DNA of 7,391 nucleotides, from positions 1-7,391 of the forward strand of contig JAODMX010000314.1 of NCBI GenBank assembly GCA_025464735.1, written 5' to 3'. This stretch comes from Frondihabitans sp. GTDB taxonomy: Bacteria; Actinomycetota; Actinomycetes; Actinomycetales; Microbacteriaceae. This document shows, in pieces, positions 1 through 6,349 of this stretch; positions within the stretch are counted from its first letter, which is position 1, and every line of letters begins with the position of its first letter. The position numbers and the translations under genes were made by a program. The notes under the pieces were generated by a model. The model saw only the letters and a program-made list of their open reading frames with translations. It searched no databases and was not told where the DNA came from.

Positions 1-3000
1 CTTCGATTTGAGGGGAGCCGCCGACAGCACTGCCACCAGCCCGTCGCGGGGCACCTTGTGGCCGGGGCCGGTCATCCCCGAGTTGCCGAGGAAGGCTCGC
101 TGCCCGATTTCGGCCTCGGCGACGCGGAGGTAGCCGCCGCCAAGTTCGTAGGAGGCGACCATCGTGTCGTCGGCGAGGAACGCGCAGTCGCGGATCGTGG
201 TCATCGCGGGAAGCAGCAGAACAGTCGACGCCTCGACGTCGTGCCCGACGCGGGCGCCCAGGAGGCGCAGCCAGACGGGTGTGAAGAGACTCGAGTAGAG
301 CGGAAAGAGGAATGTGCGGGCCAGATCGAGCAGGCGCTCGGTGCTCCACACCTGCCAGCCGACCCGGGAGCGTACGGCGAAGGTGCCCTCGCCCACGCCG
401 AGCCCGAGGAGACGTACGAAGAGCACCACGAGCACGGCGGCTGTGAATCCGGCCAGCAGCACCGCCGGAACGAAGAGGGCGAGCGACCGCCAGAACGCGT
501 CGCCGAGCGTGGTCGAGCCCTGGATGGCGGATGCGAGAACCGCTCCTCCGGCGGCGATCGACGCAACAGGCAGCAGCGACAGCACCACCGAGGAAACCCC
601 GTACGCCCAGAGCCATCGCCGAGCGGGTCGCGGACGTTCGCCCGGCCACCAGGCTCGGCTCTTGCCGACGCGGGCCGCGGGTGAGCCGGCCCACTCCTGG
701 CCCGAGCGCACCCGCCCGAAGACCGCCGATCCCGGGGCGACGGAGGCGTTCTTGCCGATGCGCGTTCCGGGGAGCAGCGTGGATCGCATCCCGACCGTGC
801 TGCCGGCGCCGATGCGAATGGCACCGATCCTGACCACGTCACCGTCGATCCAGTAGCCGGAGAGGTCGACCTCGGGCTCGATGGAGGCGCCCCTGCCGAT
901 GCGCAGCATGCCGGTCACCGGCGGGAGGGCGTGCAGGTCGACGTCCGGGGCGATGCGGGCTCCGAGTGCGCGCGCGTAGTAGCTGACCCACGGCGCGCCC
1001 GCCAGGCCAACGGCTCCGATCTGATGGGCGATTTGCTCGGCCAGCCAGAGTCGGAGATGGACCCCGCCGCCCCGAGGGTGGTCGCCGGCGTCGACGCCTC
1101 GGAGCAGTGCGCGCGAAAAGACGACGGAGATGGCCATCCGGCCGAACGGGGTGACGAACACGATCAGGAGCACGACGAGCAGCCAGACCGGCACGGAGGG
1201 CATTGCACCGAAGCCGGGGGACAGCCGCAGGATGCTCGAAGCGGTGAGCGCATACGTCAGCCAGCGCACCCCGCTGAGGATGTGCAGCGGCAGGCCGAGC
1301 AACGTCTGCAGCCATTGCATTCGCGCCGGCACGGGACTGGGGCGGTGGTAGTCATCGCGGGGCGCCTCGCGGGTACCGACCCGGAGTGCGAGCGCGTCGG
1401 ACATCGCCCCGAGCCGCGGATGCGAGTAGATCTCGGCGACGGTGAACTCCGGATCCCTGGCCCGGATCCGGGCGACCAACTGGGCCGCCGCCAGCGAGCC
1501 GCCGCCGAGATCGAAGAAGTTGGCATCCGCATCGGCGATGGGCAGCCCCAGCACGGCCTGCCAGTCGGCGGCGAGGATCAGCTCGTCGGGAGTCATGCCC
1601 GAGGCCTCGTCCGCTCCCGTCGCGGGCAGCGGCCAGGGCAGCGCGTCGCGGTCGATCTTGCCGGAGGTCTTGGTCGGGAGGTCGCCCGCGATCAGGGCGA
1701 GCAGCGGCACGAGGGCGGCGGGCAGCGCGTCGCGCAGCCGGACGAGGGCTGCGGAACGATCGAAGGATGCTGGATCCGGAACGGCCAGATACCCGACGAT
1801 GATCTGATTGCCGGCGTCGGTCTTCCGCACGGCGGCGGCAGCCCCGCCGACCCCGGGCAGGCCGAGCAGCGCCGCCTCGATCTCGCCCAGCTCGATGCGC
1901 CGTCCGCCGACCTTGACCTGGTCGTCCGCGCGCCCCTGGAAGATGAGCCCCTCGCGCTCGAAGCGCACGAGGTCGCCAGAGCGGTAGGCGCGGGCCCAGC
2001 CGAGGACATCGTGCGGTGCGTATTTCTCGGCGTCCTTGGCCGGATCCAGGTAGCGGGCCAGGCCCACGCCACCGATGATCAGCTCGCCGACCTCGCCCTC
2101 GGCGACCGGATGCCCTGCGGAGTCGACGACCGCCGCGTCCCACCCGTCGAGGGGCAGCCCGATGCGGACCAGGTGGCCGGGGGAGACGCGGGAGGCGGTG
2201 GTCACAACTGTTGCCTCGGTCGGCCCGTAGGTGTTCCAGACCTCACGGCCGTCGGTGGCGACCCGGTCGACGATCTCCGGTGGGAGGGCCTCACCGCCGA
2301 AGATCAGCAGCCGGACACTCTCGAGCGCCTCGGTCGGCCACAGCCCCGCGAGGGTCGGCACCGTCGAGACAACCGTGATGTCGTGCAGCACCAGCCAGGG
2401 CCCCAGGTCGGCACCGGTGCGGACGAGCGAGCGCGGTGCCGGCACGAGGCAGGCGCCGTTCCGCCAGGCCAGCCACATCTCCTCGCACGAGGCGTCGAAC
2501 GCCACGCTGAGGCCGGCAAGCACCCGATCGCCGGGGCCGAGCTCGTCGATCCCGTCACTGCTGAGGAAGAGCCGGGCCTCGGCATCGGCGAAGGCTGCGG
2601 CGGAGCGATGACTGGCGGCGACGCCCTTGGGGGTGCCGGTCGAGCCGGAGGTGAAGATGATCCACGCGTCGTCGTCGGGTACGGGGATCGTGGCAGCCTT
2701 CGCGGTCGACGTGCTCGGATGCGGCGCGCGCTCGCCGAAGAGAAGGGCCGACCGGGCCACGCTTCCGACGGTTGGCTCGAATTGTCCGCCGGCGCCGATG
2801 ACTCCGGTTACCGCCGCCTCGCCGAAGACGAGCGACGCTCTTTCCTCGGGGTCGTCGGCATCGACGGGCACGTAGGCTGCGCCCGCGGTCAGCACGGCCA
2901 GGATTGCCAGGTAGAGCCCGCGATCTCCCGAGGGCATCCGGATGCCGACCCGGTCGCCGCGCCCCACGCCCGCTGCGGTCAGAGCGCCAGCGCCCGCGAG

Positions 3001-3177
3001 GACCGCCGCGCCGAGCTCGCGATAACTGAGCGCGCCGGCCTCGTCCTCCAACGCTGACGCCTCGGGGAAAGCGTCGATCGTGGCGCGCAGCACGTCGACG
3101 AGGGTGCGGGGTGGCGGTGTCCGCGAGGATCCGGGCAGGAGTCCGGCAGTCGGGGCAGGGGCGTCGGTGTCGGTCAT
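1..3177 (-). CDS. Pls/PosA-type single-module NRPS-like membrane synthetase (3' part lies beyond the window)
   Basis: Activates an amino acid as aminoacyl-AMP, loads it on a carrier domain and probably polymerises or transfers it at the membrane. The frame is open from ATG 3177 to base 1 (1059 residues, no stop). Adenylation domain about 20-515: TSGSTGTPKG 176-185, FDAS 227-230, NTYGPTE 315-321, YRSGDL 398-403, GRADDQVKVGGRRIE 415-429, TSGKID 504-509. Carrier domain about 530-600, with DLGGGSL giving phosphopantetheine serine S561. Then helices about 622-650 and 663-688, hexapeptide repeats (beta helix) about 750-840, helices about 861-885 and 896-924, and a second soluble domain cut by the edge. 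No HHxxxDG condensation motif or thioesterase is visible. This order matches epsilon-poly-lysine synthetase (Pls, about 1300 aa from memory), so roughly 250 residues may be missing. Substrate-code residues D228, A229, E232, S271, I292, G294, T316, V324, V325, K507 look lysine-like. ATG 3177 has no Shine-Dalgarno and overlaps the upstream stop, so coupled translation is likely. Family is confident; product is inference. Confidence 0.93.
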   Translation of the reverse strand, partial: MTDTDAPAPTAGLLPGSSRTPPPRTLVDVLRATIDAFPEASALEDEAGALSYRELGAAVLAGAGALTAAGVGRGDRVGIRMPSGDRGLYLAILAVLTAGAAYVPVDADDPEERASLVFGEAAVTGVIGAGGQFEPTVGSVARSALLFGERAPHPSTSTAKAATIPVPDDDAWIIFTSGSTGTPKGVAASHRSAAAFADAEARLFLSSDGIDELGPGDRVLAGLSVAFDASCEEMWLAWRNGACLVPAPRSLVRTGADLGPWLVLHDITVVSTVPTLAGLWPTEALESVRLLIFGGEALPPEIVDRVATDGREVWNTYGPTEATVVTTASRVSPGHLVRIGLPLDGWDAAVVDSAGHPVAEGEVGELIIGGVGLARYLDPAKDAEKYAPHDVLGWARAYRSGDLVRFEREGLIFQGRADDQVKVGGRRIELGEIEAALLGLPGVGGAAAAVRKTDAGNQIIVGYLAVPDPASFDRSAALVRLRDALPAALVPLLALIAGDLPTKTSGKIDRDALPWPLPATGADEASGMTPDELILAADWQAVLGLPIADADANFFDLGGGSLAAAQLVARIRARDPEFTVAEIYSHPRLGAMSDALALRVGTREAPRDDYHRPSPVPARMQWLQTLLGLPLHILSGVRWLTYALTASSILRLSPGFGAMPSVPVWLLVVLLIVFVTPFGRMAISVVFSRALLRGVDAGDHPRGGGVHLRLWLAEQIAHQIGAVGLAGAPWVSYYARALGARIAPDVDLHALPPVTGMLRIGRGASIEPEVDLSGYWIDGDVVRIGAIRIGAGSTVGMRSTLLPGTRIGKNASVAPGSAVFGRVRSGQEWAGSPAARVGKSRAWWPGERPRPARRWLWAYGVSSVVLSLLPVASIAAGGAVLASAIQGSTTLGDAFWRSLALFVPAVLLAGFTAAVLVVLFVRLLGLGVGEGTFAVRSRVGWQVWSTERLLDLARTFLFPLYSSLFTPVWLRLLGARVGHDVEASTVLLLPAMTTIRDCAFLADDTMVASYELGGGYLRVAEAEIGQRAFLGNSGMTGPGHKVPRDGLVAVLSAAPLKSK
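3174..3177 (-). promoter_or_regulatory. ATGA stop/start overlap (translational coupling)
   Basis: On the minus strand, the TGA stop of the phosphopantetheinyl transferase shares bases with the ATG of the synthetase. No purine-rich Shine-Dalgarno precedes this ATG (the upstream bases are pyrimidine-rich, then GAAAGTGCCGA). Synthetase translation therefore probably depends on ribosomes finishing the transferase gene. Confidence 0.8.
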
Positions 3178-3839
3178 TCGGCACTTTCGGGGAAGGAGCG
3201 AGCGGGCATCGGCTGCCGCACCTTAGTGGACGCCTGTGTCTCGAGGGTGAACTCCGTCACGCCCGCGATGGCTCCGACGAGCCCCGGGGGAAGCTCGAGA
3301 TCGTGGACCGGCCCGGCATCGGGCGGGACAGTGGCGAGCGAGCGGTTCAAGCCCTCGCCCGACGCCTTGACGAGCGCCTCCTTCCGAACCCACGTGCGGA
3401 GGAGATCGTCGGAGCGCTCGCCCGGTGCCAGCAGGTCGTCGCGCAACGGCTCGAGGGTCGACGCGGCCTGCCGCGCTTCGAGATCGACGCCGACCGGCTG
3501 CTCGTGCGACAGGGCGACCGCGGCCCAGCGTCCGCTCCGCGAGAGGCTGAAGTGCGGCCCGCCGAGCAGGTACGGGCGGCCGTGGTCTCCGCCGCAGGCG
3601 GTGCACCGTTCGTGGAGAAAACGGAGGTCGCCGGGGGTCGTCCAGGTCGCCTGCGAGAGCAGGATCCGAAGCGCCGAGTGGGCGGCCAGGTACCGTCTGG
3701 ACTCGGTCGGGTCGCGGAGCGCCTCCGCACGCGCCCGTTCGCGGGTGTCGAGCCAGCGCACGTCCGCTGGGAACTCCCCGCCGCCGTGCTCTGCCGCGTC
3801 GAGGTCGATCACCCACACCCGTGCCGGCTCGGATTCCAT
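3174..3839 (-). CDS. Sfp-type 4'-phosphopantetheinyl transferase
   Basis: Transfers 4'-phosphopantetheine from coenzyme A to the conserved serine of carrier domains, converting apo to holo form; cytosolic. The 221-aa length is normal for the Sfp/EntD class. Visible motifs: C79-x-x-C82 followed by GGDHGRP (83-89, the HGKP-like region), FSLSRS 97-102, the magnesium-binding GVDLE 117-121 (D119, E121), and WVRKEALVKASGEGL 150-164 with E154 as the third metal ligand and K158 conserved. The ATG lies six bases downstream of a TAACGT -10 box, so the mRNA is probably leaderless. The stop overlaps the synthetase ATG (ATGA), making an operon in which this enzyme is made first. The likely partner is S561 of that synthetase; it could also serve other carrier proteins in the genome, including fatty-acid synthase if no other transferase exists. 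Function is confident, target is inference. Confidence 0.95.
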   Translation of the reverse strand: MESEPARVWVIDLDAAEHGGGEFPADVRWLDTRERARAEALRDPTESRRYLAAHSALRILLSQATWTTPGDLRFLHERCTACGGDHGRPYLLGGPHFSLSRSGRWAAVALSHEQPVGVDLEARQAASTLEPLRDDLLAPGERSDDLLRTWVRKEALVKASGEGLNRSLATVPPDAGPVHDLELPPGLVGAIAGVTEFTLETQASTKVRQPMPARSFPESAE

Positions 3840-3845
3840 GCCCAG

Positions 3846-3851
3846 ACGTTA
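3846..3851 (-). promoter_or_regulatory. -10 box of a leaderless promoter for the transferase/synthetase operon
   Basis: The minus strand reads TAACGT, six bases, then ATG. TANNNT six to seven bases before the first base of a start codon is the known actinobacterial pattern in which transcription begins at the start codon. There is no Shine-Dalgarno, which agrees. No convincing -35 hexamer is visible. Predicted transcription start is position 3839. Confidence 0.6.
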
Positions 3852-3873
3852 CCGCGCGTGAGGCGCCGTTCTG

Positions 3874-3907
3874 GTCCGGTCGGGCTACCTGACCCCTCCG
3901 ATCGGAC
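3874..3907. repeat. Imperfect inverted repeat between the divergent promoters (dyad 1)
   Basis: Ten-base arms at 3874-3883 (GTCCGGTCGG) and 3898-3907 (CCGATCGGAC) are separated by 14 bases. Nine of ten positions are complementary and the remaining one is a G-T pair. The right arm contains the self-complementary CCGATCGG. It lies about 35-68 bases upstream of the predicted leftward start, so it could be an operator for that promoter. In a GC-rich genome it could also be chance. Confidence 0.3.
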
Positions 3908-3909
3908 GA

Positions 3910-3943
3910 CGCCGAAGACACCCGCAGGCGGATGTCCTCGGCG
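3910..3943. repeat. Long dyad overlapping the -35 region of the rightward promoter (dyad 2)
   Basis: Arms at 3910-3924 and 3929-3943 enclose the four-base loop CAGG. Thirteen of fifteen positions are Watson-Crick pairs; the two exceptions (3916/3937 and 3921/3932) become G-U pairs in minus-strand RNA. The dyad ends 11 bases before the TAGCGT -10 box and covers the place where a -35 element would sit. It is probably a regulator-binding site controlling the rightward gene. A transcription terminator is less likely because no transcript is expected to enter from either side. Confidence 0.45.
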
Positions 3944-3954
3944 TGCGCGGTCCG

Positions 3955-3960
3955 TAGCGT
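3955..3960 (+). promoter_or_regulatory. -10 box of a leaderless promoter for the DUF6518-like gene
   Basis: TAGCGT is followed by exactly six bases and then GTG 3967. This is the same TANNNT-N6-start arrangement seen on the opposite strand at 3846-3851. It decides the GTG as the start codon, since no Shine-Dalgarno at a workable distance is present. Predicted transcription start is position 3967. Confidence 0.6.
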
Positions 3961-3966
3961 CGAAGG

Positions 3967-4599
3967 GTGACCCCTCCTGCCAAGACCCTTGCGACTCACC
4001 CGTGGACCACCGAGACGGTCCATTCGGTCATTCGGGCGAGTGCAATCGTCCTCCTCGGCGCGCTCCTGATCGGTGGTTTGTCAAGCCTTGGTCAGCAGTA
4101 CCTGCCCGACTGGATCCGTTCGCTCTGCAACTCGGCTGGCGGCTGGTCGGCCTTCGTTTTCCTGCTGGTGTGGCTGTCGCGGGGCCGGCCGCTTCTCGGC
4201 GCACTCCTCGGACTCGTCGCCTTCGAGGTCATGCTCGAGGGGTACGGCGTCGTCAGCGGCCTTCGCGGTCATTTCTACGCGGCGCCCTTCTCCACCCTCT
4301 ACGCCAAGGCCGCTCTCCTCGCCGGGCCGGTGCTCGGTGCCGGTGCGTCGCTGACCCGGTACGGCAACAGGGTGTTGCGGCTCGCCGGGGTCGCTGTTCT
4401 CAGCCTGGTACTCCTGGGGGAAGGCGCTTACGGGCTCCTCTGGTTGCTCGATTCCACCAGCCCTGTGTTCTGGACGATGGAGATGATCGCCGGCGCGAGC
4501 TTCTTCGCTGCCGTCCTCGTCCGCAACGCTCCGCGCGCTCACACCCCGCCCCTCCGAGGCCTCGGATCGAGGCGGAGACCCGGCCCGCGGCGAGCCTGA
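3967..4599 (+). CDS. Six-helix integral membrane protein, DUF6518-like
   Basis: A 210-aa hydrophobic protein of unknown function. Predicted membrane segments are at about 20-40, 57-72, 76-96, 113-131, 137-161 and 167-185, with a basic, Arg/Pro-rich cytoplasmic tail (about 189-210). Features that recall the actinobacterial DUF6518 family are the SLGQQYLP stretch after helix 1 (40-47), CNSAGGW at 54-60, the EGYG at 91-94 and the following LRG at 99-101. The family assignment is from memory of its pattern, not a search. The GTG start is chosen because it sits six bases after TAGCGT and fits a leaderless mRNA. It is divergent from the transferase/synthetase operon and 35 bases upstream of corA, so it may be co-transcribed with corA. 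No catalytic or transport motif is recognisable; do not infer a substrate. Confidence 0.8.
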   Translation: MTPPAKTLATHPWTTETVHSVIRASAIVLLGALLIGGLSSLGQQYLPDWIRSLCNSAGGWSAFVFLLVWLSRGRPLLGALLGLVAFEVMLEGYGVVSGLRGHFYAAPFSTLYAKAALLAGPVLGAGASLTRYGNRVLRLAGVAVLSLVLLGEGAYGLLWLLDSTSPVFWTMEMIAGASFFAAVLVRNAPRAHTPPLRGLGSRRRPGPRRA

Positions 4600-4634
4600 G
4601 GGAGTCGTTAACCCGGGGCGTGCATCCTGCGGTC

Positions 4635-5633
4635 ATGGCCCTGATCGACAACGGCGTGTACGTCGCCGGAAAACGTATCGAGAACCCTCGCAGCCTCGAC
4701 GCCACCTACCGTCTGATGCGTGAGCACGACGGCATGGGCTGGATCGGACTGTATCGACCGAGTCCGGAAGAGATCCGAAGCGTCGCGCGCGAGTTCGCTC
4801 TCCACCCGCTGGCGGTGGAAGACGCTCTACTCGGTCACCAGCGCGCCAAGCTGGAGCGCTACGACGAGATCCTCTTCGCTGTTCTCCGCCCGGCGCGCTA
4901 CGTCGACAGCGAGGAGATCGTCGAGTTCGGGGAGTTGCACATCTTCCTCGGTCCCGAGTTCGTGGTGACGATTCGGCACGCGGAGTCGCCCGACCTGATG
5001 CGGGTACGACGGCGCATGGAGGATACCCCGGCGCTTCTCGCCCTGGGGCCGGAGGCAGTGCTGTACGCCATCCTCGACCAGGTCGTCGACGAATACGAAC
5101 CCGTGATCGCCGGTCTCGAGAACGACATCGACGAGATCGAGAACGACCTGTTCCAAATCGAGAGCACGGGCCTCTCGGAGCGCATCTACAACCTCTCCCG
5201 AGAGGTCATCAATTTCCAGCGGGCCGTCGTGCCTCTGGTCAAGATGCTTGAGAGCCTGCAGCGAGGATCCGAGAAATACGGCGTCGACCTCGAACTGCAG
5301 CGCAGCCTGCGCGACGTGCTCGACCACACCCTGCTGATCGTCGACCGGGTCGGCTCCTTCCGGTCGATCCTCGACAATGCGCTCACCGTTCACGCCACGA
5401 TCGTGACCAGGCGTCAGACGGACCAGGGGATCCAGCAGAACGAGGAGGTCAAGAAGATCTCCTCCTGGGCGGCGATCCTCTTCGCGCCCACCCTGATTGC
5501 CTCGATCTACGGCATGAGCTTCAAGAACATGCCCGAGCTCAGCTGGCCGTTCGGTTACCCCTTCGCGATCCTGCTGATGATCGTGATGGGCTTTGTTCTC
5601 TACGCCGTCTTCAAGCGTCGGAAGTGGCTCTAG
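4635..5633 (+). CDS. corA: CorA-family magnesium/cobalt transporter with variant GMS signature
   Basis: A 332-aa member of the CorA metal-ion transporter family, which forms a pentameric channel that brings Mg2+ (or Co2+/Ni2+) into the cytoplasm. The N-terminal soluble alpha/beta domain covers about 1-150 (starts MALIDNGVYV; includes WIGLYRPS). A long acidic helical stalk follows, about 155-270, rich in Glu/Asp. Two C-terminal helices lie at about 276-294 and 306-326, with the usual basic end KRRKWL. The hallmark after the first helix is normally YGMNF; here it is YGMSF, with Ser at 295, followed by a normal MPEL (299-302). ATG 4635 fits the family's usual N-terminus. GTG 4620 is an in-frame alternative (337 aa), but neither start has a well-placed Shine-Dalgarno. 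It probably shares a transcript with the upstream membrane protein. Family is confident; normal magnesium transport is less certain because of the Ser. Confidence 0.95.
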   Translation: MALIDNGVYVAGKRIENPRSLDATYRLMREHDGMGWIGLYRPSPEEIRSVAREFALHPLAVEDALLGHQRAKLERYDEILFAVLRPARYVDSEEIVEFGELHIFLGPEFVVTIRHAESPDLMRVRRRMEDTPALLALGPEAVLYAILDQVVDEYEPVIAGLENDIDEIENDLFQIESTGLSERIYNLSREVINFQRAVVPLVKMLESLQRGSEKYGVDLELQRSLRDVLDHTLLIVDRVGSFRSILDNALTVHATIVTRRQTDQGIQQNEEVKKISSWAAILFAPTLIASIYGMSFKNMPELSWPFGYPFAILLMIVMGFVLYAVFKRRKWL

Positions 5634-5673
5634 CGCGTCCGTAACGCCCCGGGCTCGAGCGGACATGCCGGTG

Positions 5674-5701
5674 TGACCGCGTCCGCGCACGCGACCGGTC
5701 A
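5674..5701 (+). terminator. Possible bulged hairpin between corA and the lipoprotein gene
   Basis: TGAC (5674-5677) pairs with GTCA (5698-5701), and CGCGT (5678-5682) pairs with ACGCG (5689-5693), with a six-base loop and a four-base bulge on the 3' side. It starts 40 bases after the corA stop and ends just before the lipoprotein Shine-Dalgarno. It could weakly terminate corA transcription or shape the lipoprotein leader. There is no U tract, and GC-rich sequence makes such pairings common. Confidence 0.25.
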
Positions 5702-5706
5702 GGATC

Positions 5707-5710
5707 GGAG
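5707..5710 (+). promoter_or_regulatory. Shine-Dalgarno of the lipoprotein gene
   Basis: GGAG ends five bases before GTG 5716 and supports that codon as the start; the signal peptide begins directly there. Confidence 0.6.
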
Positions 5711-5715
5711 TCTTC

Positions 5716-6315
5716 GTGTATCCCTGGATAGCGCGGCGTGCGCTGGTTGTTGTGCTCGCCGCGAGCTCGGCAATCGTCCTGACCGGCTGTGGTCACACCG
5801 TGACGGCGGAGACGGCGCCGCTGGTGACGGCAACTGCCACCGCCACGAGTTTCCCCGCGCCTGTGCTCGGGCCTCCCGTGGCAGCGGTGAGTTCGTCCGG
5901 ACCATGTCCCTCGCCGTCCGGAGCATGGGGATTTCACCCCGGGGGTGGGAGCGCACCGAGCCTCCTCCGCGTGGGCGAGCATCCTGTGAGAGCACTCGTC
6001 TGCTCGTACGGGCCCTTTGGGAGAGCCCTTGTCAGCCAGGAACATCTCGACGCCCACGATGCCACGGTGCTCGCCACGAGTCTTGCGGGTGTCTCGACCG
6101 CACCTGGTCCGACCGGGCCGACTTCCTGCCCGATGGATCAGGGCACATTTGCGATCTTGTCATTCGGCTACGGCACGACACCCGACGCGACCATTCGCTG
6201 GGGTAACGAGGGCTGCCAAACCCTCAGCAACGGCCACGTGCGGGCGACCTACCTGGCAAATCCGTCGTTCTGGGCCTTTCAGACCGCCTTCGACACGGTG
6301 ATGGCCCGTCAGTAG
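5716..6315 (+). CDS. Small secreted lipoprotein of unknown function
   Basis: A 199-aa protein that I cannot assign to a named function. It starts at GTG 5716 behind GGAG. The signal peptide has basic residues R7-R8, a hydrophobic core 9-22 and the lipobox LTGC ending at C25. It should therefore be cut and lipid-anchored on the outer face of the membrane. A low-complexity Thr/Ala/Pro linker follows (about 28-60), then a globular domain with four more cysteines, C64, C96, C138 and C167, enough for two disulfides. The pattern VCSYG (95-99), CPMDQG (138-143), FGYG (150-153) and GCQTLSNGHVRA (166-177) recalls a diffuse group of actinobacterial lipoproteins with CxY ... C..D ... NG-hR motifs; that similarity is from memory only. 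It is followed by inverted repeats, so it probably ends its transcription unit. Confidence 0.85.
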   Translation: MYPWIARRALVVVLAASSAIVLTGCGHTVTAETAPLVTATATATSFPAPVLGPPVAAVSSSGPCPSPSGAWGFHPGGGSAPSLLRVGEHPVRALVCSYGPFGRALVSQEHLDAHDATVLATSLAGVSTAPGPTGPTSCPMDQGTFAILSFGYGTTPDATIRWGNEGCQTLSNGHVRATYLANPSFWAFQTAFDTVMARQ

Positions 6316-6321
6316 CGTGTC

Positions 6322-6349
6322 GCGCGCCGTGTGCGGCAGCGGTGCGCGC
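6322..6349 (+). terminator. Possible short hairpin after the lipoprotein gene
   Basis: GCGCGC at 6322-6327 pairs with GCGCGC at 6344-6349 across a 16-base loop, starting seven bases after the stop codon. It is weaker than the neighbouring 6350-6389 hairpin and may only assist it. Confidence 0.25.

Noticed and set aside
58..856. Several 100-210-residue open frames on both strands near the left edge
   Set aside because: All overlap the synthetase's second membrane pair and soluble domains, and are Arg/Pro/Ser-rich shadows of that GC-rich gene.
931..3057. 708-residue open frame on the plus strand
   Set aside because: It lies wholly antisense to the synthetase, whose frame carries every adenylation and carrier motif. 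Its translation is Gly/Arg/Asp-rich low complexity without domains. It is a GC-bias shadow.
3223..4023. 266-residue minus-strand frame overlapping the transferase
   Set aside because: It is out of frame with the clear transferase motifs, crosses the divergent promoter region and is Arg-rich.
3111..4634. Long in-frame upstream extension of CorA (up to 840 aa in total)
   Set aside because: The extension is antisense to the transferase and out of frame with the DUF6518-like gene, and it has no recognisable domain. CorA homologues start at the MALIDN position.
4620..4634. GTG 4620 as the corA start
   Set aside because: In frame, but the nearest GGAG is 15 bases away and the extra residues (VHPAV) do not fit the usual CorA N-terminus; kept only as an alternative.
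4623..4634. CATCCT-N6-ATG as a leaderless promoter for corA
   Set aside because: The first base of the -10 is C rather than the strongly conserved T, so it does not match the TANNNT pattern of the other two sites.
4827..5690. 287-residue minus-strand open frame opposite corA
   Set aside because: Antisense to a well-supported CorA; the His/Asp/Val-rich translation has no domain.
5673..6206. Alternative plus-strand frame over the lipoprotein gene
   Set aside because: It lacks a signal peptide and a Shine-Dalgarno. The competing frame has a precise lipobox and RBS.
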